From: Campylobacteraceae bacterium
Lineage (GTDB): Bacteria; Campylobacterota; Campylobacteria; Campylobacterales; Sulfurovaceae
Reading direction: 5' to 3'
DNA: 7,972 bases
NCBI GenBank assembly: GCA_027056615.1
Contig: JALUKJ010000328.1
Location: 1-7,972 of the forward strand
Part shown: piece after piece, positions 5,773 to 7,972 of the stretch
Position numbering within the stretch: the stretch's first letter is position 1
Layout of the letters: the number at the start of each line of letters is the position of its first letter
The notes under the pieces: model-generated
Told to the model about the DNA's origin: nothing
Seen by the model: the letters and a program-made list of their open reading frames with translations, nothing else
Database searches by the model: none
Made by a program: the position numbers and the translations under genes

Positions 5773-5778
5773 TATAAT
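5773..5778 (+). promoter_or_regulatory. -10 box of miaA, predicting a leaderless mRNA
   Basis: A perfect TATAAT ends 7 bases before the miaA ATG at 5786, so transcription from it would start at about 5785-5786. Upstream DNA is T-rich with no consensus -35. Between box and ATG there is only TTAGGTT, whose AGG is 2 bases from the start codon, too close for normal Shine-Dalgarno use. Confidence 0.55.
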
Positions 5779-5785
5779 TTAGGTT

Positions 5786-6679
5786 ATGAAAAACTTTCAA
5801 CAACTAGCCCTCATCGGTTCTACTGCCTCTGGAAAAACTGCTCTATCTATTGATATAGCAAAAAAGATTAATGCTAATATTCTCTCTTTGGACTCTTTAG
5901 CTATCTATAAAGAGATTGACATTGCCTCGGCAAAACCTACTATTGAAGAGCGTCAAGGTATTACTCATTTTGGTATTGATGTACTTTACCCTAACGAACC
6001 CTTTGATGTAACTACTTTTATTAAACTCTATAAAAAGGCAAAAGAGGAGTCTATTAAAGATAGTAAAAACCTTATTATTGTAGGAGGAACTAGCTTTTAT
6101 TTAAATATTTTAATTAAAGGTATCTCTGAACTTCCTAAAATTGGTAAAGAGGCAAAAGAAACGACACAAGAGCTACTAATTAACCTTGAAAAGGCACACG
6201 ATTTTCTATATCAAAAAGACCCAAACTATATGAAGAAGATAGAGAAGAGTGACCGTTACCGTATTGAGAAGATGCTTAATCTCTTTTTTCAAACTAAACT
6301 AACTCCAAGTGAGTATTTTAGAGCTAATCCTCCAAAAGCTACTATAGTAGATAAGCTACCTATTTATGAAATAGAAATAGAGCGAGATATTTTAAGAAAA
6401 AGAATAAGTCTAAGAACACAAAAGATGATAGAAGATGGACTTATTGATGAGGTATCTTATCTTGAGAAAACATATACGAGAGAACCAAACTGTATGAAAG
6501 CAATTGGAATTAAAGAGGTTCTAGCATATTTTGATAAAATTTATACCAAACAAGAAATGATAGAGAGAATTATTATACACACAGCACAACTTGCCAAACG
6601 TCAACGAACATTTAACAAGTCGCAATTTTTAGAGAAAATACTCTTGCCCCTAGAGGGGCTTAGAAGAGTACTTCTTTAA
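5786..6679 (+). CDS. miaA: tRNA dimethylallyltransferase (isopentenyladenosine-37 synthase)
   Basis: Transfers a dimethylallyl group from dimethylallyl diphosphate to A37 of tRNAs reading codons that begin with U, releasing pyrophosphate. The 297-residue product has the P-loop GSTASGKT (11-18), the LSLDSLAIYKEIDIASAKPT block (33-52; D36 is the expected catalytic Asp), GGTSFYLNIL (100-109), RTQKMIEDGLIDEV (210-223), KAIGIKEVLAYF (238-249) and KRQRTFNKSQF (271-281), in family order and spacing. The usual DSxQxY is DSLAIY, and GGTGLY is GGTSFY. The start is fixed because the P-loop begins 10 residues in, as in relatives, although no good ribosome binding site precedes it. The last 14 or so codons contain a strong hairpin. 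It diverges from pssA and converges with the repeat protein, whose stop codon starts 2 bases away. Confidence 0.95.
   Translation: MKNFQQLALIGSTASGKTALSIDIAKKINANILSLDSLAIYKEIDIASAKPTIEERQGITHFGIDVLYPNEPFDVTTFIKLYKKAKEESIKDSKNLIIVGGTSFYLNILIKGISELPKIGKEAKETTQELLINLEKAHDFLYQKDPNYMKKIEKSDRYRIEKMLNLFFQTKLTPSEYFRANPPKATIVDKLPIYEIEIERDILRKRISLRTQKMIEDGLIDEVSYLEKTYTREPNCMKAIGIKEVLAYFDKIYTKQEMIERIIIHTAQLAKRQRTFNKSQFLEKILLPLEGLRRVLL
6632..6670 (-). terminator. Hairpin inside the miaA 3' end, probable terminator of the convergent repeat-protein gene
   Basis: GCCCC (6646-6650) and GGGGC (6655-6659) pair around loop TAGA. Flanking TACTCTT (6639-6645) and AAGAGTA (6664-6670) extend the stem by 7 bp with a 4-base bulge on one side. 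Read on the minus strand the hairpin begins 11 bases after the repeat-protein stop and is followed by TTTTCTCT. Read on the plus strand it is followed by CTTCTTTAAA, a poorer U tract. It lies wholly within miaA coding sequence. Confidence 0.6.
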
Positions 6680-6681
6680 AC

Positions 6682-7972
6682 CTACTCTCGACGCATCAAA
6701 GAAGCACCAAAGATACTTCCAAAGGTAACTATTAAAATCAATCCGTAAATACCTAATGTAGGTATAGAGTTATCAACATAAGAAGAACAACACTCTTCCT
6801 TTGAGACTCCTGCAACAGCTGTCACTTTTAGCGTAATAGTTGCTACAGATGTTTTTGAACCATCTTTAGTTGAAGCCTGATACTTAATAGGAGTTGGATT
6901 TTTCTTAAATCCTGCTTCTGGTTTAAAAATAACTATTCCATTATTCTCAACAGACCATTCACCCTCTCCATCAACTACCATTGTTTTACCATCAGGACTT
7001 ATACGAGCTATTCCTTTGAAATTTATAGGGATAATTAACTTAACTGAATCTGGAGCAATATCTCCAGAATCATTTTCTAAAAGATTAATTGTTGCTATAG
7101 TCCCTGCTGGAACAGTTTTAATGTCATCTTTTAATTTCATCTCTAAAACATTAGGAATACCATTATTGTTATCATCTGGAAGATTGGTTCCATCAACTAG
7201 CGTTCCTACAGGCTCAATCTCTCCATCACTATTGCTATCAGTACCATCAATCTCAACAACATCTAAGAGTGCATCACCATCTGAATCTAAATCTCTATAG
7301 TTATCTACTCCATCTTTATCGGTATCTGGTGTAGTTGCTGGAGTACCTCCATTGTCTTTGTCTACAATATCAGAAATACCATCACCATCAGAATCTGTTA
7401 AATCATCTAATATACCATCGGAGTTACTATCTTTAATTGCATCTGTTCCACTCTCTACTACATCAGATAGTCCATCATTGTCTGAGTCAATATCTTGGAA
7501 ATCTGGTTGACCATCATTATCAGTATCGACTGGAACTACAGAGCCTTTTGATGTTGGATTCTTGTCATCTGCATCTGCTATATCCATTAGACCATCTTTG
7601 TCAATATCTGTTGTGCTATCTAAAACACCATCATCATTGCTATCAACACTTTTAAAATTAAGATTACTCTCTTCGAGGTCTAAGATTCCATCTCCATCAG
7701 AGTCAAGGTCAAGTCTATCAGGGATTCCATCTCCATCAGTGTCTCCACCATTTAAGGCAGTAGCATTTTCAATCGTATCTAAAATACCATCATTATCATC
7801 ATCTAAATCTTGGCTATTGCCAACTCCATCACCATCTGTATCTGGGTCAGCAAAAGGCATAGTTACTGTTGCAGATTCAGACTCAAAACCTGCACTATCT
7901 TCTACAGTGTAGGTAAACTCTACAGTTAAGTTATAGTCATTAGGGTCAACAACCAATAGCGAGTTATTAAAG
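6682..7972 (-). CDS. Surface protein C-terminal part: TSP type 3 repeats, CshA-like repeat, IPTL-CTERM-like tail (5' end outside window)
   Basis: The frame is open to the right edge and its first in-window start-like codon is TTG (7956), which I reject; the true start lies outside. Counting from 7956, residues 1-36 are the end of an Ig- or CshA-like repeat (FTYTVEDSAG). Residues 38-271 are calcium-binding thrombospondin type 3 repeats of the DxDxDGxxD kind. Residues 275-380 resemble a CshA-type fibril repeat (INLLENDSGD, VDGEGEWSV, FKPEAGFKKNPTPIKY). Residues 398-424 are IPTLGIYG, a membrane helix and final MRRE, closely like the IPTL-CTERM sorting signal; C389-C390 precede it. The protein is therefore exported, Ca-rigidified and probably processed at the envelope, perhaps in adhesion. 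The exact role is unknown. It converges with miaA; the stops are 2 bases apart. Confidence 0.85.
   Translation of the reverse strand, partial: FNNSLLVVDPNDYNLTVEFTYTVEDSAGFESESATVTMPFADPDTDGDGVGNSQDLDDDNDGILDTIENATALNGGDTDGDGIPDRLDLDSDGDGILDLEESNLNFKSVDSNDDGVLDSTTDIDKDGLMDIADADDKNPTSKGSVVPVDTDNDGQPDFQDIDSDNDGLSDVVESGTDAIKDSNSDGILDDLTDSDGDGISDIVDKDNGGTPATTPDTDKDGVDNYRDLDSDGDALLDVVEIDGTDSNSDGEIEPVGTLVDGTNLPDDNNNGIPNVLEMKLKDDIKTVPAGTIATINLLENDSGDIAPDSVKLIIPINFKGIARISPDGKTMVVDGEGEWSVENNGIVIFKPEAGFKKNPTPIKYQASTKDGSKTSVATITLKVTAVAGVSKEECCSSYVDNSIPTLGIYGLILIVTFGSIFGASLMRRE
6685..6765 (-). other. IPTL-CTERM-like protein-sorting signal
   Basis: The last 27 residues have the tripartite layout of exosortase-type signals: IPTLGIYG motif, hydrophobic helix (about residues 402-420 in the numbering from 7956), and a short basic end (RRE). 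The known IPTL-CTERM signature is IPTLxxWG, with exosortase H (XrtH) as its dedicated partner. Here Tyr replaces Trp. No sortase gene is in the window. Confidence 0.72.
7144..7845 (-). repeat. Array of thrombospondin type 3 (DxDxDGxxD) calcium-binding repeats
   Basis: About a dozen acidic units are encoded, including DTDGDGVGN, DDDNDGILD, DTDGDGIPD, DSDGDGILD, DTDNDGQPD, DSDNDGLSD, DSDGDGISD, DTDKDGVDN and DSDGDALLD. Several come in pairs joined by xLDLD or xDID. At the DNA level they give recurring CCATCACCATC/CCATCTCCATC-like words. Spacing between pairs varies, so this is a diverged protein repeat rather than a uniform tandem DNA repeat. Confidence 0.88.

Noticed and set aside
7016..7912. 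Plus-strand Ser/Pro- and His/Leu-rich open frames opposite the repeat protein
   Set aside because: They are antisense reflections of the Asp/Gly-rich repeats (ATC/ACC/TCC words) and lack ribosome binding sites or family features.
6682..7956. TTG at 7956 as the true start of the repeat protein
   Set aside because: The frame stays open through codons for FNNSL to the right edge, there is no signal peptide after 7956, and the sequence begins in the middle of a beta-rich repeat.

Overview
The window is AT-rich, gene-dense chromosomal DNA that looks like Campylobacterota (epsilonproteobacteria), probably a free-living or sulfur-oxidising lineage rather than a gut pathogen. The pointers are a ChePep-type acidic receiver protein (a family described only from this phylum), a futalosine-pathway menaquinone prenyltransferase (MqnP), a c553-type cytochrome, a MiaA of the DSLAIY type, and promoters with good -10 boxes but weak or absent -35 boxes. 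I cannot name a genus. I see no insertion sequence, CRISPR array, prophage or integrase.

Layout. 1-685 (minus, runs off the left edge): receiver domain plus acidic tail, ChePep-like. 686-955: divergent AT-rich intergenic region with the ppaC promoter. 956-1873 (plus): manganese-dependent family II pyrophosphatase. 1965-3140 (plus): NnrS-family membrane protein. 3236-3826 (plus): secreted tandem dihaem cytochrome c553. 3831-3907 (minus): tRNA-Arg with anticodon GCG and encoded CCA. 3960-5721 (minus): compact operon pssA - mqnP - small membrane-anchored protein, with a 2-base gap and a 1-base overlap; it ends at a hairpin that also holds the -35 box of the tRNA promoter. 5786-6679 (plus): miaA, probably from a leaderless or nearly leaderless transcript. 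6682-7972 (minus, runs off the right edge): C-terminal part of a large surface protein with calcium-binding thrombospondin type 3 repeats, a CshA-like fibril repeat and an IPTL-CTERM-like sorting tail.

How the genes fit together. Most are housekeeping or respiratory genes with their own promoters. The pssA-mqnP operon joins phospholipid head-group synthesis to menaquinone synthesis, both at the inner membrane. NnrS and the dihaem cytochrome belong to envelope haem and electron-transfer biology. MqnP and MiaA both release pyrophosphate, which PpaC hydrolyses, but no operon links them.

No wholly new multi-gene system is evident. The points most worth following are the variant sorting signal on the repeat protein (IPTLGIYG instead of IPTLxxWG), the ChePep-like receiver whose acidic pocket is Asn-Asn-Asn, the coupled membrane-anchored protein after mqnP, the GCG tRNA-Arg, and several compact arrangements where a hairpin or promoter is embedded in a neighbouring gene.
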